DNA of 64,000 nucleotides from Microbacterium sp. H83 (GCF_001650405.1 NZ_LWCU01000045.1:97189-161188), one strand, 5' to 3'; counted from the stretch's first letter, positions 24,640-33,235 are shown. Numbers and translations: made by a program. The notes: generated from the sequence alone by a model not told the origin.

Positions 24640-26070
24640 ATGTCGGGCATCGTGTCGCCCTCGTCACCCCGACAGCGGCTGGAGAACGCGGCGTCGTGGG
24701 GCAAGCACATCGTCACGTCGTCGCCTTCTCGCTTCGCGATCGTGATCTTCGCGCTCCTGATCCTCGTCTTCACGGTGCTGCTGTCGCTGCCGATCGCATC
24801 CGCGACGGGCACGGTCACTCCGCTCGCCGACGCGCTGTTCACCGCCGTGTCCACCATCTGCGTGACCGGTCTCTCCACCGTCGACATGGCGACGCACTGG
24901 TCCCCGTTCGGGCACGTCCTCATCTTCGTCGGCGTCAACATCGGCGCTCTCGGCGTCCTGACGCTGGCGTCGCTGATGGGGATGCTGATCTCCAAGCGTC
25001 TGGGGCTGCGCGCGAAGCTCATGGCCGCGGGCGACACCAACCCGCTCCGAGCCCACGGCGGCGTGGTCAACGAGAGTCAGACCGTGCGCCTGGGCGAGGT
25101 CGGTCAGCTGCTGACCACCGTCGCCGTCTCGGCCCTCATCATCGAGGGCGTCCTCGCGGTGCTCCTGTATCCGGCACTGGTGATGGCGGGCGTGGAACCC
25201 GTCGCGGCGCTGTGGGAGGCCCCGTATTTCGCGGCGATGGCCTTCACCAACACGGGATTCGCTCCGAACGCCGGCGGCGTGGCCGTCTTCGCGGACGACT
25301 ACCTCGTGCTCTTCCTGCTGATGGTCGGCGTCTTCCTCGGCAGCATCGGCTTCCCCGTCATCTACACGCTCGCCAAGCACGTGTGGCACGTGAAGAAGTG
25401 GTCGCTGCACACCAAGCTGACCCTCGTCACCACGGTGCTGCTGTTCGTCCTCGGCGCGGCGGTCTTCCTCATCCTCGAGTACGACAACCCCAAGACCTTC
25501 GGATCGATGGATGCCGCCGACACCACCTTCCAGGCGTTCTTCCTGTCGGCGATGACCCGCTCGGGCGGATTCAACGTCATCGAGATGGACGACCTCAACG
25601 GCTCGTCGCTGCTCGCCGCGAGCATGCTGATGTTCGTCGGCGGCGGTTCGGCGTCGACCGCCGGCGGCATCAAGGTCACCACCCTCGCGGTGCTGGCCAT
25701 CGCCGTGTGGTCGGAGGCGAAGGGACGTCAGTCGGTCGAGGCGTTCGGCCGCCGCATCCCCAGTGACGTGCAGCGCGTCGCGCTCAGCGTCGTGGCGTGG
25801 GGCGCGACCATCGTCGCCCTGTCGACCATCGTCATCGCCCAGATCACCAAGGGAGACATCAGTCGCGTGCTGTTCGACGTGATCTCCGCGTTCGCGACGG
25901 TGGGTCTCTCGACCGGACTCACGGCGGAGCTGCCTGACGCGGGCGCCTACGTGCTCGCCGCCACCATCTTCATGGGGCGCGTTGGTACAGTGACACTCGC
26001 AGCGGCGGTCGCCGCGACATCGCGAACGCAGTACTACTCACTGCCCGTGGAAAGGCCCATCGTTGGTTGA
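24640..26070 (+). CDS. Potassium uptake channel subunit TrkH/KtrB-like
   Basis: A 476-residue membrane protein with four repeated membrane-pore-membrane units. Selectivity-filter-like loops can be seen at TAVSTICVTGLSTVD, AMAFTNTGFAPN, LSAMTRSGGFNV and FATVGLSTGLTAE, each with the conserved glycine. The N-terminal 30 residues are cytoplasmic. ATG 24640 has AAGGGGG five bases upstream. It overlaps the TrkA-type regulator gene by eight bases. Together they make a Na- or proton-coupled potassium uptake system of the Trk/Ktr type. Confidence 0.92.
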   Translation: MSGIVSPSSPRQRLENAASWGKHIVTSSPSRFAIVIFALLILVFTVLLSLPIASATGTVTPLADALFTAVSTICVTGLSTVDMATHWSPFGHVLIFVGVNIGALGVLTLASLMGMLISKRLGLRAKLMAAGDTNPLRAHGGVVNESQTVRLGEVGQLLTTVAVSALIIEGVLAVLLYPALVMAGVEPVAALWEAPYFAAMAFTNTGFAPNAGGVAVFADDYLVLFLLMVGVFLGSIGFPVIYTLAKHVWHVKKWSLHTKLTLVTTVLLFVLGAAVFLILEYDNPKTFGSMDAADTTFQAFFLSAMTRSGGFNVIEMDDLNGSSLLAASMLMFVGGGSASTAGGIKVTTLAVLAIAVWSEAKGRQSVEAFGRRIPSDVQRVALSVVAWGATIVALSTIVIAQITKGDISRVLFDVISAFATVGLSTGLTAELPDAGAYVLAATIFMGRVGTVTLAAAVAATSRTQYYSLPVERPIVG

Positions 26071-26734
26071 AGTCCTCCGGGGCGACGCTCCCGTCCTCGT
26101 CATCGGCCTCGGCCGGTTCGGTGCCGCGTGCGCGGGCGAGCTCGATCGCCTCGACCGCGAGGTGCTGGCGATCGACGACAACCTCGAGCTCGTGCAGAAG
26201 TGGTCCGACCGGGTGACGCACACCGTGCAGGCGGACGCGAAGAACATCGACGCCCTGCGCCAGATCGGCGCACAGGACTTCCAGGTCGCCGTGGTCGCGG
26301 TCGGCTCGTCGATCGAGGCCTCGGTGCTCATCACCGCGAACCTCGTCGACCTGAAGGTCCCGCAGATCTGGGCGAAGGCCGTCTCGCAGTCGCACGGCAA
26401 GATCCTCGCCCGCGTCGGAGCGAACCACGTCATCTATCCCGAGCGCGAGGCCGGTGAGCGCGTCGCGCACCTCGTCTCGGGCCGCATGCTCGACTTCATC
26501 CGCTTCGACGACGACTTCGTGCTCGCGAAGATGTACCCGCCGAAGTTCATCCGCGGCGTCGGCCTCAACGAATCCGGTGTGCGCAGCAAGTACAAGGTGA
26601 CCGTCGTCGGGGTGAAGAGCCCGGGCAAGCCCTTCCGCTACGCGGAGGCCAACACCATCGTCACCAATCACGACCTGATCATCGTCTCCGGCACCAACAG
26701 CGACATCGAGCGGTTCGCGTCGCTCGACCGCTGA
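26063..26734 (+). CDS. TrkA/KtrA-type potassium channel regulatory subunit
   Basis: A 223-residue RCK protein. The N-terminal Rossmann fold has VLVIGLGRFGAACAGEL (nucleotide-binding GxGxxG variant) and AVVAVGSSIEASVL; the C-terminal RCK-C domain holds NESGVRSKYKVTVVGVKSPG. It would bind ATP/ADP or c-di-AMP and gate the TrkH subunit. The start is TTG 26063, overlapping the trkH stop, with GGAAAGG about seven bases upstream; no better start leaves the Rossmann fold intact. Confidence 0.92.
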   Translation: MVEVLRGDAPVLVIGLGRFGAACAGELDRLDREVLAIDDNLELVQKWSDRVTHTVQADAKNIDALRQIGAQDFQVAVVAVGSSIEASVLITANLVDLKVPQIWAKAVSQSHGKILARVGANHVIYPEREAGERVAHLVSGRMLDFIRFDDDFVLAKMYPPKFIRGVGLNESGVRSKYKVTVVGVKSPGKPFRYAEANTIVTNHDLIIVSGTNSDIERFASLDR

Positions 26735-26824
26735 TCGTCGCCGGGCCGCGATCGTCGAGCGGCGCCGTGGCGACGGACGTCGCGCCGACGGTGACGGATG
26801 CCGGGATCATTCCCCAGTCGCACG

Positions 26825-27664
26825 TCAGGCTCCGGCGGCGAGTTCCCGAGACCGCGCGAGCGCGGCCTCTGCGGCCTCGGCGAACGTGCGCTCGAGGTGC
26901 GCGGCCTGGAGGACGGCGATCGCTCGCTCGGTGGTGCCCTTCGGACTCGTCACCCTGCGGCGGAGCTCCTCCGGCTCCTCGCCCGACGCGTCGAGCAGCG
27001 CGGTCGCGCCGATGAAGGTCTGCTCGACCATGAGGCGGGCGTCGCCCTCGTCGAATCCCATGCCGACGGCGGCCTTGGTGAACTCCTCGATCAGGAGGAA
27101 CACGTAAGCGGGTCCGGACCCGGAGATCGTGCCGAGCGCGTCGATCTGCGATTCGGGCACCTCGACCACGGCACCGACCGTCTCGAACAGGCGGCGCACG
27201 AGCGCCAGGTCGTCGGCGGATGCCGCGGCGCCGGTCGCGAGCCCCGTGACCGCCTTGCCGACCGTCGCCGGAGTGTTCGGCATCGAGCGGATCACGCGGG
27301 CGTCGGCGCCGAGGACCTCGGCGAACGTCGCGAGAGTCACCCCGGCCGCGAGGCTCACGACGATCGCGTCGGGGGCGAGCGCCGGCCCGATCTCGCGCAG
27401 CAGGTCGGGGACCATGGCCGGCTTCACCCCGACCAGGACGATGCGCGCGGAGCGCACGGCATCCGCGTTCCCTTCGGCGTTCTCCGACAGCGCGATGCTG
27501 GTGACGCCGTCGAGGTCGTGCAGCGCCTGAGCCTTCTCGGCCGTGCGATTGGTCGCGGTGATCCCCCCGTCGACGGGGATGCCGGAGGCGACGACGCCGC
27601 GGAGGATCGCGCCTCCCATCGAACCGGCACCGAGGAACGCGAGAGCAGGGAGCGAATCGGACAT
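26825..27664 (-). CDS. proC: Pyrroline-5-carboxylate reductase
   Basis: A 279-residue reductase performing the last step of proline synthesis with NAD(P)H. The N-terminal LAFLGAGSMGGAILRG binds the cofactor and the C-terminal signature region ALGTISGSGPAYVFLLIEE followed by SPKGTTERAIAVL matches ProC. The transcript appears leaderless: TAGGAT at 27671-27676 (minus strand) is six bases before ATG. Proline is a common osmoprotectant, and the gene lies next to potassium uptake, but no operon link exists because the genes converge. Confidence 0.95.
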   Translation of the reverse strand: MSDSLPALAFLGAGSMGGAILRGVVASGIPVDGGITATNRTAEKAQALHDLDGVTSIALSENAEGNADAVRSARIVLVGVKPAMVPDLLREIGPALAPDAIVVSLAAGVTLATFAEVLGADARVIRSMPNTPATVGKAVTGLATGAAASADDLALVRRLFETVGAVVEVPESQIDALGTISGSGPAYVFLLIEEFTKAAVGMGFDEGDARLMVEQTFIGATALLDASGEEPEELRRRVTSPKGTTERAIAVLQAAHLERTFAEAAEAALARSRELAAGA

Positions 27665-27670
27665 GTCGTC

Positions 27671-27718
27671 ATCCTACGGCGGGCTCACCCGGTGCCGGCG
27701 GACGAGCGGATCTAGACT
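27671..27718. promoter_or_regulatory. Divergent leaderless promoters of proC and the CDF gene
   Basis: Minus-strand -10-like TAGGAT (27671-27676) is six bases before the proC ATG, and plus-strand TAGACT (27713-27718) is six bases before the CDF ATG. Only 36 bases separate the two boxes, so the two promoters overlap and could interfere. Confidence 0.65.
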
Positions 27719-27724
27719 CGACGC

Positions 27725-28696
27725 ATGAGTGCATCGGGCGGCAGCAAGGCGATCATCGCGGCATTCCTGGCCAACCTCGGCATCGCGCTGGCGAAGTTCG
27801 TCGCGTGGGCGCTGTCGGGCTCCGCGTCGATGCTCGCCGAGGCCATCCACTCCGTCGCCGACTCCGGCAATCAGCTGCTGCTCATGCTGGGCGGACGGAA
27901 GGCGAAGCGCGAGGCGGATCGGGCACACCCGTTCGGATACGGCCGCGAGCGCTACGTGTACGCGTTCGTCGTGTCGATCATCCTGTTCTCCGTCGGCGGC
28001 CTCTTCGCCATCTACGAAGGCGTCGACAAGCTGACCCATCCGCATGAGCTCGACGAGACCTGGTGGTGGCTGCCGATCGTCGTGCTCTTCGTGGCCATCG
28101 GTCTGGAGTCGTTCTCGCTGCGCACCGCCGTGCGTGAGAGCAACCTTGTGCGCGAGAAGGGGCAGTCGTGGGTGTCGTTCGTGCGCCGCGCCAAGGCGCC
28201 CGAGCTCCCGGTCGTGCTGCTCGAGGACGTCGGTGCGCTCACGGGTCTCTCGTTCGCCCTCCTCGGCGTCGGTCTCACCGTGATCACCGGTAATCCGGTC
28301 TTCGACGCCGTCGGCACGCTGATGATCGGCACGCTGCTCGTCCTCATCGCCATCGTGCTGGGCGTCGAGACGAAGAGCCTGGTCGTGGGCGAGGGCGCCA
28401 CGCTCGCCGACCACGACCGCATCGTCGACGCGATCAACGCCGGCGACGAGATCGAGAAGATCATCCACATGAAGACCCTCTACCTGGGTCCCGACGAGCT
28501 CCTCGTCGCCGCGAAGATCGCCCTCAACGCCGACAAGCCGCTGCGCGAGGCAGCGGGCGACATCGATGCGATCGAGGCGCGGATCCGCGAGGCGCTCCCC
28601 ATCGCCCGCGTCATCTACATCGAGCCGGACGTGTATCGCCCCTCGATCGATCCGGAGCCGTCGACCGACGTCTTCGTGCTGAAGTCCTCGGACTGA
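27725..28696 (+). CDS. Cation diffusion facilitator family transporter
   Basis: A 323-residue CDF protein. Six membrane segments precede a cytoplasmic C-terminal metal-sensing domain (residues about 225-310). The membrane site motif is AEAIHSVADSGNQ near residue 40 (His and Asp ligands), and the second is GLSFALLGV region near residue 180. It probably exports Zn, Mn or Fe by proton antiport; the metal cannot be called. The leaderless box TAGACT is at 27713-27718. Confidence 0.9.
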   Translation: MSASGGSKAIIAAFLANLGIALAKFVAWALSGSASMLAEAIHSVADSGNQLLLMLGGRKAKREADRAHPFGYGRERYVYAFVVSIILFSVGGLFAIYEGVDKLTHPHELDETWWWLPIVVLFVAIGLESFSLRTAVRESNLVREKGQSWVSFVRRAKAPELPVVLLEDVGALTGLSFALLGVGLTVITGNPVFDAVGTLMIGTLLVLIAIVLGVETKSLVVGEGATLADHDRIVDAINAGDEIEKIIHMKTLYLGPDELLVAAKIALNADKPLREAAGDIDAIEARIREALPIARVIYIEPDVYRPSIDPEPSTDVFVLKSSD

Positions 28697-28708
28697 CCCT
28701 CCTCGCGG

Positions 28709-29164
28709 TCAGCGCCGGGTCTCGAAGAACTCCCGGAGCAGCGCGGCGGACGCGTCCGCCTCCAGACCGCCGACGACCTCCGTGCGATACGGCAGACGGC
28801 GGTCGCGGAGCACGTCGTACATCGAGCCGGCGGCCCCGGCCTTGTCGTCCCACGCACCGAACACGACGCGGCCGACGCGCGCCTGCAGGATCGCGCCGGC
28901 GCACATGATGCAGGGCTCGAGCGTCACGACCAGGGTGTGACCGGCGAGGTTCCAGGAGCCGAGGGATGCCGCGGCGCCGCGCAGCGCCAGGACCTCGGCG
29001 TGGCCGGTCGGGTCGTGGGTGAGCTCTCGGTCGTTGCGCCCCTCGGCGACGATGCGGCCCTCCGGGTCCAGCACCACCGCGCCGACCGGGATCTCGGACG
29101 CCGCTGCCGCGTCGGTCGCGAGCTCGAGCGCGCGGCGCATGGCGGCGAGGTCGGCGGCGGTCAT
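28709..29164 (-). CDS. tadA: tRNA-specific adenosine deaminase
   Basis: A 151-residue zinc deaminase that converts A34 to inosine in tRNA-Arg(ACG). The zinc site is HAE (His55, Glu57) and LEPCIMC (Cys85, Cys88), the standard TadA pattern, with the TadA-type GHAEVLAL and FGAWDDKAGAAGS segments. The length matches the family. TAGGCT (29171-29176, minus strand) is six bases before the ATG, a leaderless arrangement. Convergent with the CDF gene 12 bases away. Confidence 0.93.
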   Translation of the reverse strand: MTAADLAAMRRALELATDAAAASEIPVGAVVLDPEGRIVAEGRNDRELTHDPTGHAEVLALRGAAASLGSWNLAGHTLVVTLEPCIMCAGAILQARVGRVVFGAWDDKAGAAGSMYDVLRDRRLPYRTEVVGGLEADASAALLREFFETRR

Positions 29165-29263
29165 GCGTCGAGCCTACGACAGCCGCTCCCTCCCCCTCAT
29201 GGAGGAGCGACGCTCCGCCGCGCGGGGGATCCGCTCCGGCATCCGGCTTCGTACCGTGGAGTC

Positions 29264-29428
29264 ATGGAACCTCTCGTCGTCATCCTCCTCGTGTCCCTCG
29301 GTCCCCTCCTCGCGTCGGCGGCCACCGCGATCATCGCGGCGAGGTCGAACGCGCAGTGGCGGGGGCGCAGGGCGGCGACGCTCGCCGCCCGCACGGCCGA
29401 TGTCGTGCGCGAGCGTGCGGCGCATTAG
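29264..29428 (+). CDS. Small single-span membrane protein of unknown function
   Basis: A 54-residue reading frame: one N-terminal membrane segment (PLVVILLVSLGPLLASAATAII) followed by a basic tail (RGRRAATLAARTADVVRERAA). TACCGT is six bases upstream of the ATG, the local leaderless signature, and GGAG is also near. The stop codon TAG (29426-29428) forms the first half of the TAGCCT box before upp. Reality is supported by signal and frame length only. Confidence 0.5.
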   Translation: MEPLVVILLVSLGPLLASAATAIIAARSNAQWRGRRAATLAARTADVVRERAAH

Positions 29429-29437
29429 CCTGTATCC

Positions 29438-30070
29438 ATGCGTGTTCACGTCGCCGACCACCCCCTCGTCACCCACAAGCTCTCGGTGCTGCGCGACCAG
29501 CGCACCCCGTCGCCGGTCTTCCGGCAGCTGACCGAGGAGCTGGTGACCCTCCTTGCATACGAGGCGACGCGCAACGTGAAGGTCAGCCCGATCGAGATCA
29601 CGACGCCGGTCACGACGACCATGGGCGTGAAGATCTCCGAACCGCGACCGATCGTCGTCCCGATCCTCCGCGCCGGACTCGGGATGCTGGAGGGCCTGGT
29701 CAAGCTCCTCCCGACCGCCGAGGTCGGATTCCTCGGCATGGTCCGCGACGAGGAGACCTTCGAGCCGACGACCTACGCCGAGCGGCTTCCCGAGGACCTG
29801 AGCGACCGTCAGTGCTTCGCGATCGATCCGATGCTGGCCACGGGAGGCTCCCTGGCCGTCGCCATCCAGTTCCTGTTCGACCGCGGCGCCAAGGACGTCA
29901 CGGCGATCTGCCTGCTGGGCACTCCCGAGGGCCTCGCGGCGATCGAGGAGCTGGTCGGCGACCGCGATGTGACCATCGTGCTGGGCGCGCTTGACGAGCG
30001 GCTCAACGAGAAGGGCTACATCGTCCCCGGTCTCGGCGACGCCGGCGACCGCCTCTACGGCACCGTCTGA
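29438..30070 (+). CDS. upp: Uracil phosphoribosyltransferase
   Basis: A 210-residue enzyme converting uracil and PRPP to UMP in pyrimidine salvage. The PRPP loop [11 protein letters not shown] is near residue 130 and the uracil-binding segment [20 protein letters not shown] is C-terminal. TAGCCT (29426-29431) is six bases before the ATG. The stop codon overlaps a small palindrome with the end of the convergent LysR gene three bases on. Confidence 0.96.
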   Translation: MRVHVADHPLVTHKLSVLRDQRTPSPVFRQLTEELVTLLAYEATRNVKVSPIEITTPVTTTMGVKISEPRPIVVPILRAGLGMLEGLVKLLPTAEVGFLGMVRDEETFEPTTYAERLPEDLSDRQCFAIDPMLATGGSLAVAIQFLFDRGAKDVTAICLLGTPEGLAAIEELVGDRDVTIVLGALDERLNEKGYIVPGLGDAGDRLYGTV

Positions 30071-30073
30071 CCG

Positions 30074-31051
30074 TCAGACGCCGCGCGGCGTCCCCCGATC
30101 GGACGCGCTCTCGTCGAGCAGCGCCACGCCGAAACCGGCCACGACATCACGCACTTCGGCGAGGTAACGCTGCGCCTGCTCGGTGAGCGGGATGGCCGTG
30201 CGTCCCACCCATCCGATCTCGATGCGCTCGTCGACGTCGAGCGGCACGGCGACGATCTCGGGGTCGAGGTCGTCGCTGATGATGCCCGTCGAGATCGTGT
30301 AGCCGTCGAGGCCGATCATGAGATTGAAGATCGTCGCTCGATCGGAGACGCGGATCTCCTGCGCGCTCGAGAGGGTCGAGAGGATCTCCTCCGCGAAGTA
30401 GAACGAGTTGTTCGCGCCCTGGTCGAACGTGAGCCGCGGCAGGCCGACGAGATCGTCGAGGGTCGCCCGACGCCGAGAGGCCAACGGGTTGCGGCGGGAG
30501 ATGAAGATGTGCGGCTCCGCGATGAAGAGCGGGTGGAAGGCGAGGCCGGAATCGCGCAGCAGCTTGTCGATCACGTTGCGGTTGAAGTCGTTGCGGAAGA
30601 GGATGCCGAGTTCGCTGCGCAGCGTGCGCACGTCCTCGATGATGTCCCACGTCCGGGTCTCCCGCAGCGAGAACTCGTACTCCGCCGCGCTCGTGGCCCT
30701 GACCATGCGGACGAACGCGTCGACCGCGAACGAGTAGTGCTGCGTCGAGACCCCGAGGAGGCGACGTGACGGGGGCCGCCCGAGGTAGCGCTGCTCGAGG
30801 AGGTCGGCCTGCTCGACGACCTGCCTGGCGTACCCGAGGAACTCGATGCCGTCGGTGGTGAGCGTGACCCCGCGGGCCGAGCGGGTCAGGAGGTCGCGTC
30901 CTACCCGGCTCTCGAGGTCCTTCATTGCGGCGGACATCGTGGGCTGCGCCACGTAGAGCACGTCGGCCGCGGCAGTGATGGAGCCCTCGGCGGCGACCTC
31001 GATAAAGTACTGGAGCTGCTGCAGCGTGATGCCGCTCGGTCGTCGAGCCAT
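30074..31051 (-). CDS. LysR-family transcriptional regulator
   Basis: A 325-residue regulator. The HTH is at the N-terminus (LQQLQYFIEVAAEGSITAAAD, then VLYVAQPTMSAAMKDLESRVG) and the periplasmic-binding-like effector domain follows at about 90-300. The HTH opening resembles sulfur/methionine regulators of the CmbR/MtaR kind, which fits its divergent position 122 bases from the MesX/MesD operon. ATG 31051 lies within one of three ATAG/CTAT half-sites (31050-31076). It probably senses a methionine-pathway metabolite; that is inference. Confidence 0.9.
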   Translation of the reverse strand: MARRPSGITLQQLQYFIEVAAEGSITAAADVLYVAQPTMSAAMKDLESRVGRDLLTRSARGVTLTTDGIEFLGYARQVVEQADLLEQRYLGRPPSRRLLGVSTQHYSFAVDAFVRMVRATSAAEYEFSLRETRTWDIIEDVRTLRSELGILFRNDFNRNVIDKLLRDSGLAFHPLFIAEPHIFISRRNPLASRRRATLDDLVGLPRLTFDQGANNSFYFAEEILSTLSSAQEIRVSDRATIFNLMIGLDGYTISTGIISDDLDPEIVAVPLDVDERIEIGWVGRTAIPLTEQAQRYLAEVRDVVAGFGVALLDESASDRGTPRGV

Positions 31052-31076
31052 AGGCGAATGCTATAACACCGCATAG
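31050..31076. promoter_or_regulatory. Candidate LysR operator: three ATAG/CTAT half-sites
   Basis: ATAG at 31050-31053, CTAT at 31061-31064 and ATAG at 31073-31076 alternate in orientation with 11- and 12-base periods, about one helical turn each. The first two give TAG-N7-CTA, a T-N11-A box, and the last two CTAT-N8-ATAG. They overlap the LysR ATG and lie about 100-125 bases before the mesX start, where a LysR tetramer would bend DNA. TATAAC (31062-31067) could be a -10 box for mesX. Confidence 0.6.
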
Positions 31077-31113
31077 TGGAGCCGAATTACCCGATGACCC
31101 GCGGATGACTGCA

Positions 31114-31151
31114 CGATGAGATCACCGCTTCATCGAGGCCGCATGGGCCTC
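31114..31151 (+). promoter_or_regulatory. Two-hairpin 5' leader upstream of mesX
   Basis: Two stems follow one another before the mesX ATG at 31174: CGATGA (31114-31119) with TCATCG (31130-31135), and GAGGCC (31135-31140) with GGCCTC (31146-31151). The stretch between the second stem and the ATG is pyrimidine-rich and has no Shine-Dalgarno site. It matches no SAM or SAH riboswitch consensus I recognise, though such control would be logical here. Confidence 0.35.
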
Positions 31152-31173
31152 TCCCCTCCCGGATTGGCCCCTC

Positions 31174-32163
31174 ATGGCGAACGAGATCACGTTCAGCATC
31201 ACCACCACGCGCTTCGACGAGGACTACGCGCCGTCGGACAGTTCTCGGATCACGACGAACTTCGCGAACCTCGCCCGAGGCGAGCACCGCCAGCAGAACC
31301 TCCGAAACGCGCTGTCGATGATCGACCGCAGGTTCAACGAGCTCGCACACGTCGACAACCCCGACGCCGACCGCTACACGGTGGAGCTCGACATCGTCTC
31401 CGTGCAGCTGCGCTTCGCGGATGGCGCGGACGAGGACCTTCCCGTCATCGAGGTGCTCGACATCCACATCGTCGATCGCGAGACCGGCGAGCGCCATCGG
31501 GGGATCGTGGGGAACAACTTCTCGTCGTACCTCCGCGACTACGACTTCAGCGTCGTGCTCCCCGCTGCGAACGCCTCCGGGGCTCCGTTCACGACCCCCG
31601 ACGACTTCGGAGTGCTGCACGGCAAGCTCTTCCAGCACTTCCTCGAGTCCGAAGCGTATCGGGAGCGGTTCCCGTCGGCACCCGTGATCTGCATCAGCGT
31701 CTCCACCAGCCGGACGTACAGCCGCACGGGCGAGCGCCACCCCGTGCTCGGTGTCGAGTACGTGCAGGACGCCTTCTCGCTCACCGACGAGTACTTCGGG
31801 AAGATGGGCCTGCAGGTGCGCTACTTCATGCCGGAGGGCAGCGTCGCACCGCTCGCCTTCTACTTCCGCGGCGATCTCCTGAGCGACTACTCCGATCTGC
31901 AGCTCATCGGCACCATCAGCACGATGGAGACGTTCCAGAAGATCTACCGCCCTGAGATCTACAACGCGACGGCGGTCGCCGACAGCGTCTACCGCCCCAC
32001 GCTCGAGAAGCAGGACTACGAGCGGACGGAGATCACCTACGACCGTGAGGAGCGGAGCCGACTCGCCGTCACGCAGGGGCGCTACGCCGAGGAGCACTTC
32101 GTCACGCCGCATCGCCGCGTGCTGGATCAGTGGGCCGCCTCCTACCCGGCGCCGGTCCGATGA
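31174..32163 (+). CDS. mesX: DUF1852 protein MesX, partner of methionine synthase MesD
   Basis: A 329-residue DUF1852 protein. The conserved N-terminal block TTNFANLARGEHRQQNLRNA and the segment NNFSSYLRDYDF are diagnostic. DUF1852 is MesX, described from Acinetobacter baylyi as required, with oxygen, for the folate-independent core-MetE protein MesD to make methionine; the methyl source is thought to be made by MesX. It overlaps mesD by four bases (ATGA), so the two are co-translated. No cofactor motif or signal peptide is visible, so it is cytoplasmic. ATG 31174 gives the family N-terminus, even though no ribosome site precedes it. Divergent from a LysR gene. Confidence 0.9.
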   Translation: MANEITFSITTTRFDEDYAPSDSSRITTNFANLARGEHRQQNLRNALSMIDRRFNELAHVDNPDADRYTVELDIVSVQLRFADGADEDLPVIEVLDIHIVDRETGERHRGIVGNNFSSYLRDYDFSVVLPAANASGAPFTTPDDFGVLHGKLFQHFLESEAYRERFPSAPVICISVSTSRTYSRTGERHPVLGVEYVQDAFSLTDEYFGKMGLQVRYFMPEGSVAPLAFYFRGDLLSDYSDLQLIGTISTMETFQKIYRPEIYNATAVADSVYRPTLEKQDYERTEITYDREERSRLAVTQGRYAEEHFVTPHRRVLDQWAASYPAPVR

Positions 32164-33230
32164 CCGCTCTGTCACCGACGCCCCTGGCACAGACCGCTGT
32201 GCAGGCGCTGCTGCCCACCGCCATCGTCGGCAGTCTGCCGAAGCCCGCCTGGTTGGCGCGGCCCGAGGTGCTCTGGTCTCCGTGGGAGCTGCAGGGCGAC
32301 GCTCTCGTCGAGGGCAAGCAGGATGCTCTGCGCGCCGCCGTGCAGGAGCAGCGTCGACGGGGGATCGACATCATCAGCGACGGCGAGCAGACTCGTCAGC
32401 ACTTCGTCACGACCTTCATCGAGCATCTCGACGGCGTCGACTTCGAGAACCGTGAGACCGTCCGCATCCGCGACCGCTACGACGCGAGCGTGCCGACCGT
32501 CGTGGGAGCCGTGAGCCGCCGCGCGCCTGTCTTCGTCGAGGATGCGGCCTTCCTGCGTCAGCTGACCGACCGGCCGATCAAGTGGGCTCTGCCCGGCCCG
32601 ATGACCATGATCGACACGCTCTCCGATCGCCACTATCGCAGCCGCGAGAAGCTCGCGTGGGAGTTCGCGACGATCCTCAATCAGGAGGCGAAGGAGCTCG
32701 AGGCCGCGGGCGTCGACATCATCCAGTTCGACGAGCCCGCGTTCAACGTGTTCTTCGACGAGATGAAGGACTGGGGTGTGGCAGCCCTCGAACGGGCGGC
32801 CGAGGGGCTGCGCGCCGAGACCGTGGTCCACATCTGTTACGGCTACGGGATCAAGGCGAACAACGACTGGAAGGCCACGCTCGGTGCGGAGTGGCGACAG
32901 TACGAGGAGTCGTTCCCGCTGCTCCAGCGGTCGTCCATCGACACCGTCTCACTCGAGAGCCACCATTCGCATGTGCCGCTCGACCTCATCGAGCTCATCC
33001 GCGGCAAGAGGGTGATGCTCGGCGCCATCGACGTGGCGAGCGAGACCATCGAGACGCCGGAGGAGGTCGCCGACACCCTGCGCCGCGCGCTGCGGTTCGT
33101 GGACGCCGACCTGCTCATCCCGAGCTCGAACTGCGGAATGGCTCCGCTGCCGCGAAAGGTCGCCCTCGAGAAGATGAGTGCACTGTCGGCAGGGGCGCGC
33201 ATCGTCCGCGAGGAGCTCCGCGGCGCCTGA
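32160..33230 (+). CDS. mesD: Core-MetE methionine synthase (MesD type)
   Basis: A 356-residue protein equal to the C-terminal catalytic half of MetE and lacking its N-terminal folate-binding half. The zinc ligands are all present: His224 and Cys226 (HICYG), Glu266 (SLESHHS) and Cys325 (SSNCGM), matching His641, Cys643, Glu665 and Cys726 of E. coli MetE. It would methylate homocysteine without methyltetrahydrofolate. The neighbour MesX and absence of corrinoid-protein genes point to the MesD family rather than MesA, MesB or MesC. ATG overlaps the mesX stop by four bases. The stop lies five bases from the end of the convergent GNAT gene. Confidence 0.88.
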   Translation: MTALSPTPLAQTAVQALLPTAIVGSLPKPAWLARPEVLWSPWELQGDALVEGKQDALRAAVQEQRRRGIDIISDGEQTRQHFVTTFIEHLDGVDFENRETVRIRDRYDASVPTVVGAVSRRAPVFVEDAAFLRQLTDRPIKWALPGPMTMIDTLSDRHYRSREKLAWEFATILNQEAKELEAAGVDIIQFDEPAFNVFFDEMKDWGVAALERAAEGLRAETVVHICYGYGIKANNDWKATLGAEWRQYEESFPLLQRSSIDTVSLESHHSHVPLDLIELIRGKRVMLGAIDVASETIETPEEVADTLRRALRFVDADLLIPSSNCGMAPLPRKVALEKMSALSAGARIVREELRGA

Positions 33231-33235
33231 CGCTG

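Noticed and set aside
30064..30093. Two short palindromes at the upp/LysR junction as a terminator
   Set aside because: Stems of 6-7 bases overlapping both stop codons, no T tract; could be chance at this GC content.
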